Assembly (NCBI GenBank): GCA_038120515.1
Contig: JAYOLW010000021.1
Coordinates: 1 to 27,857 of the forward strand
DNA length: 27,857 bases
Source: JADHOX01 sp038120515
Lineage (GTDB): Bacteria > Pseudomonadota > Alphaproteobacteria > Rickettsiales > JABIRX01
Direction of reading: 5' to 3'
Below the pieces are notes generated by a model that worked only from the letters and a program-made list of their open reading frames with translations, was not told the origin of the DNA and did not search any database. This document shows, piece by piece, positions 18,562 to 27,857 of the stretch; positions within the stretch are counted from its first letter, which is position 1; every line of letters starts with the position of its first letter. Position numbers and translations under genes: made by a program.

Positions 18562-18575
18562 TTTAACTGTAAAAT

Positions 18576-19193
18576 ATGTCAAAAAGATTAAGCGCAAAAT
18601 ATAAAATATCCAGAAGGTTAGGTGTTAAACTTTGGGGTGAAAGTAAAACTTCTAAAGAAAAAAACTATCCTCCAGGTCAGCATGGTCCAAGAATGATCAT
18701 GAGACGTAGAACAGATTATGGTATTCATTTAGCGGCTAAACAAAAGTTAAAATGTTATTATGGTAATATTAGAGAGAAACAATTTAGATCTCTTTATCTT
18801 TTGGCAAAAAAACTAAAAGGTGATACTGGTGAAAATTTAATTGGTCTTCTTGAAAGTAGGCTAGATGCTATTGTTTACAGATCTAAATTTGCTCCAACTA
18901 TTTTTGCTGCGCGTCAGTTCGTAAATCATAAACATATTCTTGTGAATGGAAAGGTTGTAAATATTTCTAGTTACAGAGTAAAACCGGGTGATCAGGTTTC
19001 ATTGAACCCTAAGTTTTTAGAAAATATAGTTGCAAGAGAGTCAATTGAAAATGGCGATAGAGAAATTCCTGGTTACATTACTTTGGATGCTTCAAAATTT
19101 TCTTTTACATATTCTGCAATTCCTAATCTTGCTGATGTACCTTATCCAGTCATTATGGAGCCTAACTTGATTGTTGAGTATTATTCTCGTTAA
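18576..19193 (+). CDS. rpsD: 30S ribosomal protein S4
   Basis: A 205-residue S4, the primary binder that nucleates 16S rRNA folding. The N-terminus SKRLSAKYKISRRLG lacks the zinc-binding cysteines, the 'C-minus' form. The S4 RNA-binding domain (about 93-155) has LLESRLDAIVYRSKFAPT and FVNHKHILVNGKVVNI. The C-terminus is VEYYSR. S4 can also join the rRNA antitermination complex in E. coli. It has its own promoter, and its TAA stop overlaps the coaE ATG by one base (TAATG), implying coupled translation. Confidence 0.98.
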   Translation: MSKRLSAKYKISRRLGVKLWGESKTSKEKNYPPGQHGPRMIMRRRTDYGIHLAAKQKLKCYYGNIREKQFRSLYLLAKKLKGDTGENLIGLLESRLDAIVYRSKFAPTIFAARQFVNHKHILVNGKVVNISSYRVKPGDQVSLNPKFLENIVARESIENGDREIPGYITLDASKFSFTYSAIPNLADVPYPVIMEPNLIVEYYSR

Positions 19194-19774
19194 TGGCAAT
19201 TACAGTTGGTTTAACAGGCTCTATCGCCTCTGGAAAATCATTTGTTGCTGACTATTTACGATCGAAATCTTATAATGTTTTTGACGCTGATAAAGTCGTT
19301 AGATCAGCCTATAATGACACTGCTGTGTTTAATCATATAATACAGGAGCTTTCAATTGAAAATATTTCTGATGGAGATCTACTTAGGAGTTTTATATCTG
19401 AGTTTGTTTTTTCAGATCCTGTAAAACTAAAAAAGTTAGAGTTAATTATTCATCCATTTGTTAGAAAAAGGATGAAAAAGTTTCTTGATGATTCTAAAGA
19501 TGAAAATTTGGTTTTTCTTGATATTCCGCTTTTGTTTGAAAATCAAATGGCAGATTTATTTGATCGGGTTATTGTCATTTATTGCTCAAAGGATAAAGTT
19601 TATCAAAGGCTTGAAAAAAGAGGCTATTCAATTGAAAAGGTTGATAAAATTCTAGAGAAACAATATGATATGGATGCTAGATTAAATCTTGCGGATTTTG
19701 TTATTTATACTAATTTATCTATAAATAAAACATACGAACAGATAGATGTGATCCTAACTAAATTAACGATTTAA
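19193..19774 (+). CDS. coaE: Dephospho-CoA kinase
   Basis: A 193-residue kinase that phosphorylates the 3'-OH of dephospho-CoA, the last step of coenzyme A synthesis. The P-loop GSIASGKS is at 9-16, FDADKVVR is near 29-36, and LVFLDIPLLFENQM follows near 105-118. Its ATG uses the final A of the rpsD stop codon. dnaQ starts four bases after its stop. Grouping of coaE with dnaQ and secB is common in alphaproteobacteria. Confidence 0.95.
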   Translation: MAITVGLTGSIASGKSFVADYLRSKSYNVFDADKVVRSAYNDTAVFNHIIQELSIENISDGDLLRSFISEFVFSDPVKLKKLELIIHPFVRKRMKKFLDDSKDENLVFLDIPLLFENQMADLFDRVIVIYCSKDKVYQRLEKRGYSIEKVDKILEKQYDMDARLNLADFVIYTNLSINKTYEQIDVILTKLTI

Positions 19775-19778
19775 AATT

Positions 19779-20456
19779 ATGCGTGAAATTATATTAGATA
19801 CTGAGACTACGGGTTTAAGTCCAAAAGATGGTCATAGAATTATTGAAATAGGCTGTGTTGAATTGGTTGATAAGGTTGTAACTGGTAACAATTATCATGC
19901 TTACATTAACCCACAAACCCTTGTTTCTGAGGCGGCATTTAATGTACACGGACTATCAAATGAATTTCTTGAGGATAAGCCAATTTTTAAAGATGTGATT
20001 GATGATTTTGTTGAGTTTATTGGCAATGATGATTTAGTAATTCATAATGCTAATTTTGATATGGGTTTCTTGAATCATGAATTTAAATTGCAGAATAAAA
20101 AACCATTATTAAATCAGATTACCGATACACTTAAACTAGCACGGTCAAAATATCCGGGTAGTAAAGTAAATCTTGACGCGTTATGTAAAAAATTAAATGT
20201 ATCAAATTCTGCAAGAGATAAGCATGGTGCTCTTCTTGATGCAGAGATTTTGGCTCATGTTTATATAAAAATGGTAAGTGGAGATCAAAGTGCTCTAAGT
20301 TTTGTCGAGCTTGATGAAAATTCTTCTGAAGAAAAGTTTTTTGTTAATAAGTTAAAATTTCCACATAGAATTTTCGATTTATCGGATGAGGATTGCAAAA
20401 TGCATGAATCATTAATATCCAATTTGAATGATCCTATGTGGAAAAAAATCGATTAG
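19779..20456 (+). CDS. dnaQ: DNA polymerase III epsilon subunit (3'-5' proofreading exonuclease)
   Basis: A 225-residue DEDDh exonuclease. ExoI is LDTETTGL with D7 and E9, ExoII is HNANFDMGFLNHE with D94, and ExoIII is HGALLDAEILAHVY with H149 and D154, so all catalytic residues are present. The C-terminal extension (about 170-225) would hold the segment that tethers epsilon to the alpha subunit. It proofreads during chromosome replication. Its stop TAG interlocks with the secB stop on the other strand. Confidence 0.96.
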   Translation: MREIILDTETTGLSPKDGHRIIEIGCVELVDKVVTGNNYHAYINPQTLVSEAAFNVHGLSNEFLEDKPIFKDVIDDFVEFIGNDDLVIHNANFDMGFLNHEFKLQNKKPLLNQITDTLKLARSKYPGSKVNLDALCKKLNVSNSARDKHGALLDAEILAHVYIKMVSGDQSALSFVELDENSSEEKFFVNKLKFPHRIFDLSDEDCKMHESLISNLNDPMWKKID

Positions 20457-20905
20457 TTTTGGCTTGAGTTTTGTTTGCTTTGAAAAATTGATTCAAAATT
20501 TATTGGTCCCATCATTAAAGGTGGAAATCCACTGTCAGATGTAGTGCTTGAGATGATGTTTCTAGCAAAAGGGTAGATAAGTTCAGGACATTTAATATAC
20601 AATACTTGTTGTTTTAAATTTTCATCGTCAGTAATAACTTCAAATAAGCCTGCATATTTTAATTCAAGTAAAAACAAAACTTCATTTTCATCATCCTTCG
20701 AAGAAGCTTTTGAGTTGATTGTTAGCTCAACCTCATGAGAATTCTCCTGAATGTTGTTAATTTTAATATCAAGATTAAAGTTTATATTTGGGCTAGATTT
20801 TATCTTAGTTAAACTTATTGGTGATTTAGGGTTTTCAAAGGATAAATCTTTAATATATTGAGAAATAATGTTAAGTTGAACATTTTTGCTTTTATTATCA
20901 GTCAT
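20453..20905 (-). CDS. secB: Protein-export chaperone SecB
   Basis: A 150-residue SecB on the minus strand, a tetrameric cytosolic chaperone that keeps preproteins unfolded and hands them to SecA. Family features are QYIKDLSFENPKSP near 16-29, ELKYAGLFEV near 81-90, and CPELIYPFARNIISSTTSDSG followed by PPLMMGPINFESIF towards the C-terminus. Its 3' end overlaps dnaQ by four bases. It is divergent from timA across 45 bases, where both promoters must lie. Confidence 0.95.
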   Translation of the reverse strand: MTDNKSKNVQLNIISQYIKDLSFENPKSPISLTKIKSSPNINFNLDIKINNIQENSHEVELTINSKASSKDDENEVLFLLELKYAGLFEVITDDENLKQQVLYIKCPELIYPFARNIISSTTSDSGFPPLMMGPINFESIFQSKQNSSQN

Positions 20906-20950
20906 TTTGATTTAATGTTAGTTAGATTAAATTTATGTTATTGAAAAACT

Positions 20951-21613
20951 ATGACTGTTGATATCATCATTTTTGCTGTAATTGCAATTTATATTATTAT
21001 TAAATTGTATAATATCATTGGTTCTGAGGATTTCGATTCTGAAAATATGAGTCACAAGAATCAAGATTCAACAATTTTAAATCTTACTAAAGGTGAAGAT
21101 TATGTTGAAAAAGAATCTTCCAAAGGTTCTGTTGAAGACGAGACTCTGATGAAGTTATTAACTCCGGAACTTATTGAGTCATTGAATAAAGTAAAGTCAA
21201 AAGACAATAGTTTTCTCCTGACAAAATTTCTAGATAATTCTGAGAAAGCATTTGAATTGATAATTGATGCATTTTCGTCTAACAATCCTAAATTTTTAAA
21301 ACAGTTTACTAGTGATGAAGCGCAAATAAATTTCATAAAATCTCTTGATGATCAAAATAAACTTAAGAATAAATTAAATATTGATATTATCTCTTTTCTT
21401 GAGAAAAAGGTTTCTAGCATTTCCTTAAAAGGAAATATTTGTCAAATATCAGTTGATTTTGTAACTGAGCAAATATTTTTCATATTAGATAAAGATGATA
21501 ATGTGATAAAAGGCGATAGGTCGAAAATTGAGCGAATTGAAGATCGTTGGGTTTTTGAAAAAAATTTAAAATCTAATAATCCTATCTGGTTCCTTGTTAA
21601 AACACAGTCGTAA
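20951..21613 (+). CDS. timA: Tim44/TimA-family membrane-anchored protein
   Basis: A 220-residue protein with one N-terminal hydrophobic segment (about residues 4-20) and a charged linker to about 65. A C-terminal Tim44-like domain (about 75-218) has a DAFSSNNPKFLKQFTSDEA segment and ends in DRWVFEKNLKSNNPIWFLV. Bacterial TimA is the alphaproteobacterial relative of mitochondrial Tim44 and is often encoded next to secB, as here. Its function in bacteria is not firmly settled. It is shorter than many homologues. nadE follows after two bases. Confidence 0.85.
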   Translation: MTVDIIIFAVIAIYIIIKLYNIIGSEDFDSENMSHKNQDSTILNLTKGEDYVEKESSKGSVEDETLMKLLTPELIESLNKVKSKDNSFLLTKFLDNSEKAFELIIDAFSSNNPKFLKQFTSDEAQINFIKSLDDQNKLKNKLNIDIISFLEKKVSSISLKGNICQISVDFVTEQIFFILDKDDNVIKGDRSKIERIEDRWVFEKNLKSNNPIWFLVKTQS

Positions 21614-21615
21614 TT

Positions 21616-23217
21616 ATGGATAATATTATTGTCGCTCAGGTAAATTTTGTTGCTGGAGCTATTGATGAAAATTTTGAGAATATAAAGCGAGTAATTATAG
21701 ATAATCCTGGTTCAACAATTATTTTTCCTGAATTGTCACTTACAGGTTATGCTTCTGAAGATTTGTATCTTGATTTAAATTTTCTCAATAAATCTAGCTC
21801 TTATATCCCTTGTATTGCTGATATTGCCCATAAAGCAGGAAGTTCTGTATTACTTGGAGCGCCAATTATTGAGAATCAGAATATATTTAATGCTGCATTA
21901 TTTTTCTCTAAAGGTTCTTATGATATTGTTCATAAAAAAATTTATTTGCCAAATAGTGGGGTATTTGATGAAGTGAGGTATTTTAAGAATCACAAAGTTT
22001 TAAAAAATTTTTATTTAGATGGAAAAAATACTATATGTTTAATATGTGAGGATTTTTGGCAGATTGATGAAAGCTTGTTAAAAGATATTTCAAAAATTGA
22101 ATTAGTTGTTGTTATAAATGCTTCTCCATATGAAAGCGGCAAGTTTGAAAAAAGAGTTGAACGAGCTCAGAAGCTTTTATCTTTAACAAGAGCTCCTATC
22201 GTTTATGTTAATCTTGTTGGTGGGCAAGATAGTTTGGTTTTTGATGGAAATTCTTTTGTGATGTATTCACACTCAGAGGTTTTAAAATTAGGGCATTGTC
22301 AGGAAGAGATAGTTAATTTAAAAAATTTTCATCTTGAAAATTATCCAATTAAAGAATCTGAGATTTATGAGGTCCTATGTTTGGGGGTTAGAGATTATTT
22401 TTTTAAGAATAATCAGCATACTGCTCTTGTTGCTTTATCTGGTGGAATTGATTCGGCACTATGTACTGCTATAGTAATTGATGCATTAGGTGTTGATAAA
22501 GTTAAGGTTGTTACTATGCCATCAAAATTCACAAGTAATTTATCATATACTGATGCAGGTCATTTGATAAATGCTTATAATTTAGAGTACTTGAATATCC
22601 CAATTGGTTCAGTTTTTGGTTCGCTTCAGTCTTCGCTTGAATATGCTTTTGAAGGTTATGCCGAGGATGTTACTGAAGAGAATATGCAGTCAAGAATAAG
22701 AGGTCTTATCATTATGAGTCTTGCTAACAAATATAATTCACTTGTAGTAACAACTGGTAATAAATCTGAATATTCTTGTGGTTATGCAACCATATATGGT
22801 GATATGTGTGGAGCCATTGCTCCAATCAAGGATGTGTTAAAAACAGATGTTTTTAAGTTAGCAAAATGGAGAAATAGCAATATTCCTAAATCTTCGAAAT
22901 CTGAAGTTTTAGCTATGTTTTCTGATTCTGTCCTTACTAAGGAGCCTAGTGCTGAGCTCAGGTTTGATCAGAGGGATTCTGATAGTCTTCCAAGTTATGA
23001 AAATCTTGATAGGTTTTTATATGAATATATTGAGAAAAAGATTCCAGCTCCATTTATTCATGTTGATGGCATAGATGAGGCGGTAAAATACGATCTGGTT
23101 AATAAAATTAAAAACAGTGAGTATAAAAGGCGTCAATCTGCAATTGGTATTAAGGTATCATCTTGTTCTTTTGATAAGGATTGGCGTTTTCCAATTACAA
23201 ATAATTATAAAATTTAA
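21616..23217 (+). CDS. nadE: Glutamine-dependent NAD+ synthetase
   Basis: A 533-residue two-domain enzyme that amidates nicotinic acid adenine dinucleotide, the last step of NAD synthesis. The N-terminal nitrilase-type glutaminase domain has the triad E39 (IIFPELSLTGY), K108 (HKKIYLPN) and C144 (CLICEDFW). The C-terminal synthetase domain has the ATP pyrophosphatase loop LSGGIDSAL (274-282) and TTGNKSEYSCGY. Both active sites look intact. The xer gene begins on the next base after its stop, so timA-nadE-xer form a tight plus-strand cluster. Confidence 0.97.
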   Translation: MDNIIVAQVNFVAGAIDENFENIKRVIIDNPGSTIIFPELSLTGYASEDLYLDLNFLNKSSSYIPCIADIAHKAGSSVLLGAPIIENQNIFNAALFFSKGSYDIVHKKIYLPNSGVFDEVRYFKNHKVLKNFYLDGKNTICLICEDFWQIDESLLKDISKIELVVVINASPYESGKFEKRVERAQKLLSLTRAPIVYVNLVGGQDSLVFDGNSFVMYSHSEVLKLGHCQEEIVNLKNFHLENYPIKESEIYEVLCLGVRDYFFKNNQHTALVALSGGIDSALCTAIVIDALGVDKVKVVTMPSKFTSNLSYTDAGHLINAYNLEYLNIPIGSVFGSLQSSLEYAFEGYAEDVTEENMQSRIRGLIIMSLANKYNSLVVTTGNKSEYSCGYATIYGDMCGAIAPIKDVLKTDVFKLAKWRNSNIPKSSKSEVLAMFSDSVLTKEPSAELRFDQRDSDSLPSYENLDRFLYEYIEKKIPAPFIHVDGIDEAVKYDLVNKIKNSEYKRRQSAIGIKVSSCSFDKDWRFPITNNYKI

Positions 23218-24162
23218 ATGTCTACAAGTTGGGAAGAGATGCATTCTTGCGTTGGAAAATTTATTGATTTTCTAATTTCTGAGAAAAATTCAACAAAAAA
23301 TACAGTATCTAGTTATATAAGTGATCTTTCGAATTTTTTTGTTTTTGTAAATTCTAAGAAAAATATTTCAAAATCTTTTAATTCAGAATATTTAAAGAGT
23401 TATGCTTTATATTTGAGTCTTGATCTTAAGCTTTCATCATCTTCCATTGCACGAAAATTATCCTGTCTAAGACAGTTTCTGAAGTTTCTTTATTCGGAGA
23501 ATCTGCTTATAAAAGATTACAGTGTTGAAATTGAACTGCCAAAAAAGCAAAAAAAAATACCAAAGTTTCTAACGGTAGATGAAATATCAAAGCTTTTTGA
23601 TTGTGCAAAATCCGATCAAAGTTTTCAAGGTCAGAGATTCAATTTAATGTTGAATATTGCTTATGGTTCTGGACTTAGGGTTAGTGAGTTGGTTTCACTT
23701 AAAAAATCTGCTGTAAGTTATAAAAATAAGAATCAGTTAAATGAGTATATAATTATATATGGCAAAGGTGGAAAAGAACGTCTAGTTCCACTTAATCAGT
23801 TATGTTTAAATTATATAAAAAGTTATTTAACTATATTTCAATCAACGATTTTTAAGTCTTCTAAGTATCTTTTTCCCTCTGATTCAAAGGATGGTTACAT
23901 CTCAAGACAAAGATTTGGTCAGCAGCTTAAGGAGGTAGCAGAGGTGCAAGGAATAGATTCTGCAAGAGTCTCTCCTCACATATTAAGGCATTCTTTAGCA
24001 ACTCATATATTAAGTGCAGGGGCTGACCTTAGAATAGTTCAGGAGATATTAGGTCATACGACAATTTCAACTACTGAAATTTATACTCACATATTAAATA
24101 AAGATCTACATAATCTTTTGGTCTCAAAGCACCCATTAGAAAATTTTTTAAAGAAATGTTAG
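23218..24162 (+). CDS. xerD: Tyrosine recombinase, XerC/XerD type
   Basis: A 314-residue site-specific recombinase. An N-terminal SAM-like core-binding domain (about 10-95) precedes the catalytic domain with R154 (GSGLRVSELVSL), K183 (YGKGGKER), H254 and R257 (SPHILRHSLATHIL), H280 (EILGHTTISTTEIYTH) and nucleophile Y289. All catalytic residues are present. Length and motifs fit chromosomal Xer recombinases, which resolve chromosome dimers at dif, rather than phage integrases. XerD is more likely than XerC but not certain. Its stop interlocks with that of the pseudopilin gene. Confidence 0.85.
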   Translation: MSTSWEEMHSCVGKFIDFLISEKNSTKNTVSSYISDLSNFFVFVNSKKNISKSFNSEYLKSYALYLSLDLKLSSSSIARKLSCLRQFLKFLYSENLLIKDYSVEIELPKKQKKIPKFLTVDEISKLFDCAKSDQSFQGQRFNLMLNIAYGSGLRVSELVSLKKSAVSYKNKNQLNEYIIIYGKGGKERLVPLNQLCLNYIKSYLTIFQSTIFKSSKYLFPSDSKDGYISRQRFGQQLKEVAEVQGIDSARVSPHILRHSLATHILSAGADLRIVQEILGHTTISTTEIYTHILNKDLHNLLVSKHPLENFLKKC

Positions 24163-24890
24163 CTATCTAAGTCGTAAAGGGTATTGCAAGCAATTTCTTC
24201 ATTAGAAAGTTGGTAAACATTACTAGAGGTAGTTCCGTCACCTGTGCAAGTCATATTAATTCCATCAGCTGTAACATCTGTAGTGTCAGCAAAAATAGTT
24301 ATAACCCCAGTTCGTGGTAGGCCATCATCAACCTTTTTGTCTAGCTTGTGAGCCCATTTTGGCACAATATATGCTCCATCTTCAGATGCTCCAGTACCAA
24401 TTTGGAGGTAGTTTTTGGCACCTTCGGGAAAGTTAGTTGTTGTATCTGGATAATATACAACTCCTTGAGTGTCGTATGAGTAAAAGGTAAAGTCGTATTC
24501 ATAAGATTCGTCAGTTCCAGGGGTATAACTACCTCGCTTTAATATGCCTGAAAGGTTTAAGTGATGAAAAACATATTGAGATTCATTGTTGGTTTCACCG
24601 GTTGCAGCCGTTGTTGTAATTTCGCCGTTGCCATTGCCATTGCATTCATCCACGCTTGCATCGCAATCTGTGCCCCAATAGCTGTATGCGTTATTGAAAT
24701 CACCTGGTAGTGCATCATATGTAGTTTCAAAAAGACTAAATGATTGTTTTATGGTCAGTACTTCTCTTATAAGTTTGTTTGTTTTAGCGTTTGCAAGTAA
24801 GGATGAGCTTCCTGTGATTAAGGCGATAAGAAGTCCAATAATCATGATGCTTACTGAAAGTTCAACAAGTGTAAAAGCCTTTTTGTTCAT
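24159..24890 (-). CDS. Type IV pilin/type II secretion pseudopilin-like protein
   Basis: A 243-residue protein on the minus strand with a class III signal peptide: leader MNKKA, then FTLVELSVSIMIIGLLIALI. Cleavage would fall between A5 and F6, and the conserved Glu is at mature position 5. Alanine replaces the usual glycine at -1. A hydrophobic helix (to about 30) is followed by a polar globular domain with LPGDFNNAYSYWGTD (61-75). There are four cysteines (C76, C83, C215, C235), and the last two could form the C-terminal disulfide loop seen in pilins. No prepilin peptidase, ATPase or secretin gene is nearby. Confidence 0.8.
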   Translation of the reverse strand: MNKKAFTLVELSVSIMIIGLLIALITGSSSLLANAKTNKLIREVLTIKQSFSLFETTYDALPGDFNNAYSYWGTDCDASVDECNGNGNGEITTTAATGETNNESQYVFHHLNLSGILKRGSYTPGTDESYEYDFTFYSYDTQGVVYYPDTTTNFPEGAKNYLQIGTGASEDGAYIVPKWAHKLDKKVDDGLPRTGVITIFADTTDVTADGINMTCTGDGTTSSNVYQLSNEEIACNTLYDLDS

Positions 24891-25032
24891 TTCGCTATTT
24901 AAAAAATTATTAAAAAAATCAACCCTTAGTTTTAAATTTATCTAAAGTCTAGAAAAATTTCTGTATTATTAAAGGTTTGTGTTTTTGAAAATTATGAATA
25001 ATAATTAGTCAAATCAATAAGTAAATGTTTGT

Positions 25033-25788
25033 ATGGAAAAGTTGTTAGTAAAAAATTTAGATGTTTTTTATGATGAAAAACAAGCTATTAATAATATTGA
25101 TTTAATTATCAAGGAGAAGCAGGTTACTTCGTTGATTGGTCCATCAGGTTGTGGAAAATCAACATTTCTTAGATGTCTAAATAGAATGAATGATACTGTT
25201 GAAGGGTGTAGGGTTAATGGTGACATTATACTTGATGGTGTTGATATATATAAGGATAATATAGATGTGGTTATTTTAAGAGGTCGGGTTGGTATGGTTT
25301 TTCAAAAGCCTAATCCGTTTCCTAAGTCAATTTATGATAATGTTGCATATGGTCCTAGAATTCATGGAATGGCTGAAAATAAAGATGAGTTAGATTATAT
25401 TGTTGAAAAATCATTAAAAAGATCCTCATTATGGGAAGAGGTTAAAGATAGGTTGGATAGCCCTGGTAGTAGCTTGTCTGGTGGGCAGCAGCAAAGGCTT
25501 TGTATTGCAAGAACTATAGCTGTTGGTCCAGAGGTGATACTAATGGATGAGCCATGTTCGGCATTGGATCCTGTTGCTACAAGTAAAATTGAGGAGCTTA
25601 TTGATGAGCTAAAGTTAAAATACACAATTGTAATTGTTACTCATTCCATGCAGCAAGCTGCAAGGATTTCGCAATATACTGCTTTTTTTCATATGGGTAA
25701 TCTTATAGAGCATGGAAATACTGAAAAAATATTTACTAATCCTGATTCAAAAAAAACTGAAGATTATATTACTGGAAGGTTTGGTTAG
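25033..25788 (+). CDS. pstB: Phosphate ABC transporter ATP-binding protein PstB
   Basis: A 251-residue ABC ATPase, the usual PstB length. Walker A is GPSGCGKST (36-44). The PstB-specific Q-loop region is GMVFQKPNPFPKSIYDNVAY (87-106). The signature is LSGGQQQR (148-155), Walker B is VILMDEP (168-174), and the switch histidine is H204. It should power high-affinity phosphate import with PstS, PstC and PstA. None of those, nor phoU or phoB, is adjacent, and I see no clear Pho box upstream. The ATG at 25033 has no strong Shine-Dalgarno. Confidence 0.93.
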   Translation: MEKLLVKNLDVFYDEKQAINNIDLIIKEKQVTSLIGPSGCGKSTFLRCLNRMNDTVEGCRVNGDIILDGVDIYKDNIDVVILRGRVGMVFQKPNPFPKSIYDNVAYGPRIHGMAENKDELDYIVEKSLKRSSLWEEVKDRLDSPGSSLSGGQQQRLCIARTIAVGPEVILMDEPCSALDPVATSKIEELIDELKLKYTIVIVTHSMQQAARISQYTAFFHMGNLIEHGNTEKIFTNPDSKKTEDYITGRFG

Positions 25789-25891
25789 GTTTAAAAAAAT
25801 CAAATAATTTAAATAAATAAAAACAAATAATAAGAAAGAATATAGGTGGGGTGTGAGATTTCAAAGTTTAAAAAAAATAAAACTTTATCAG

Positions 25892-25919
25892 TTGACAATA
25901 GAAACTTATAAATTATATT
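25892..25919 (+). promoter_or_regulatory. sigma70-type promoter of the 23S rRNA gene
   Basis: TTGACA (25892-25897) and TATATT (25914-25919) are separated by 16 bases. The A-tract region 25867-25890 just upstream resembles an UP element, as expected for a strong rRNA promoter. The start point would be near 25926. The 23S gene begins about 120 bases later, with no 16S or tRNA between. Confidence 0.75.
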
Positions 25920-25929
25920 CCCTTCTCCT

Positions 25930-25939
25930 TGTTCTTTGA
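25930..25939 (+). promoter_or_regulatory. boxA-like antitermination element in the 23S leader
   Basis: TGTTCTTTGA, a few bases into the predicted leader RNA, matches the boxA consensus TGCTCTTTAA at eight of ten positions. boxA recruits NusB-S10 for rRNA antitermination. A related TTTGAAAT occurs at 25935-25942 and again at 25965-25972. Confidence 0.5.
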
Positions 25940-25972
25940 AATGTAAATAACGATACAAATTAATTTTGAAAT

Positions 25973-25992
25973 ACATGCGAATTTTCGCATGT
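25973..25992 (+). promoter_or_regulatory. Perfect 8-bp hairpin in the 23S leader
   Basis: ACATGCGA (25973-25980) and TCGCATGT (25985-25992) form a perfect stem around the loop ATTT. There is no T-run after it, so it is not an intrinsic terminator. It could be a boxB-like or RNA-processing element of the rRNA leader. It may also help fold the precursor. Confidence 0.5.
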
Positions 25993-26048
25993 TGAGTATA
26001 TATTGAGATAGTAAAAATAATTCTGTGTATAGCACTTCAGTATTAATT

Positions 26049-27857
<1,809 letters not shown>

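Noticed and set aside
23218..24162. Tyrosine recombinase as an integrase marking a mobile element
   Set aside because: Length and motifs fit housekeeping Xer; there is no att-like repeat, no tRNA next to it and no cargo genes.
25863..25886. AAAGTTT/AAACTTT inverted repeat after pstB as a terminator
   Set aside because: A 7-bp AT stem with a 10-base A-rich loop is weak, and the region is better explained as an UP-like element of the 23S promoter.

Overview
The window is a gene-dense, AT-rich stretch of bacterial chromosome made almost entirely of core information-processing genes. Protein motifs and gene order point to an alphaproteobacterium: tuf-tRNA-Trp-secE-nusG-rplKAJL-rpoBC, rpsD-coaE-dnaQ-secB, and a Tim44-domain TimA homologue divergent from secB. 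The 23S rRNA gene at the right edge has no 16S gene or tRNA spacer upstream. It has its own promoter and follows pstB. Unlinked 16S and 23S genes together with low GC and short intergenic gaps are typical of Rickettsiales, so I infer a Rickettsiales-like or otherwise reduced alphaproteobacterium. Intact purD, pyrE, glutamine-dependent nadE and pstB suggest it is less reduced than Rickettsia itself. I cannot name the species. rpoB and rpoC are separate, unlike the Wolbachia fusion.

Layout. 1-12537 (+): the end of tuf, tRNA-Trp, secE, nusG, rplK, rplA, rplJ, rplL, rpoB, rpoC, then purD instead of the frequent rpsL-rpsG-fusA continuation. 12684-13280 (-): pyrE. 13455-18484 (+): nusA, infB, rbfA and a TrmJ-family RNA methyltransferase, behind a leader with an intrinsic-terminator-like hairpin. 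18576-20456 (+): rpsD, coaE, dnaQ, behind a clear sigma70-type promoter. 20453-20905 (-): secB. 20951-24162 (+): timA, nadE, xer recombinase. 24159-24890 (-): a lone pseudopilin-like gene. 25033-25788 (+): a lone pstB. From about 26049 (+): the first about 1.8 kb of 23S rRNA, cut by the window edge.

How the genes work together. The window holds ribosome stalk and L1-arm proteins, the two large RNA polymerase subunits, NusG, NusA, IF2, RbfA and S4, plus an rRNA promoter with a boxA-like leader. NusA, NusG and S4 are known members of the rRNA antitermination complex, so several parts of the rRNA transcription machinery sit beside one of its targets. The other themes are protein export (SecE, SecB), membrane-associated TimA, nucleotide and cofactor synthesis (PurD, PyrE, CoaE, NadE), replication fidelity (DnaQ) and chromosome dimer resolution (Xer).

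No non-coding gap reaches 300 bases. The largest are 25789-26048 (rRNA promoter and leader), 13281-13454 (nusA leader), 12538-12683 (purD/pyrE convergent gap, only a weak 6-bp hairpin at 12555-12570) and 24891-25032 (between the divergent pseudopilin and pstB, AT-rich, nothing I can support). I see no CRISPR array, insertion sequence, prophage or phage-defence system. The points most worth a second look are regulatory: boxA-like leaders on rrl and rpsD, a terminator-like hairpin before nusA, and a long hairpin across the rplL stop codon.
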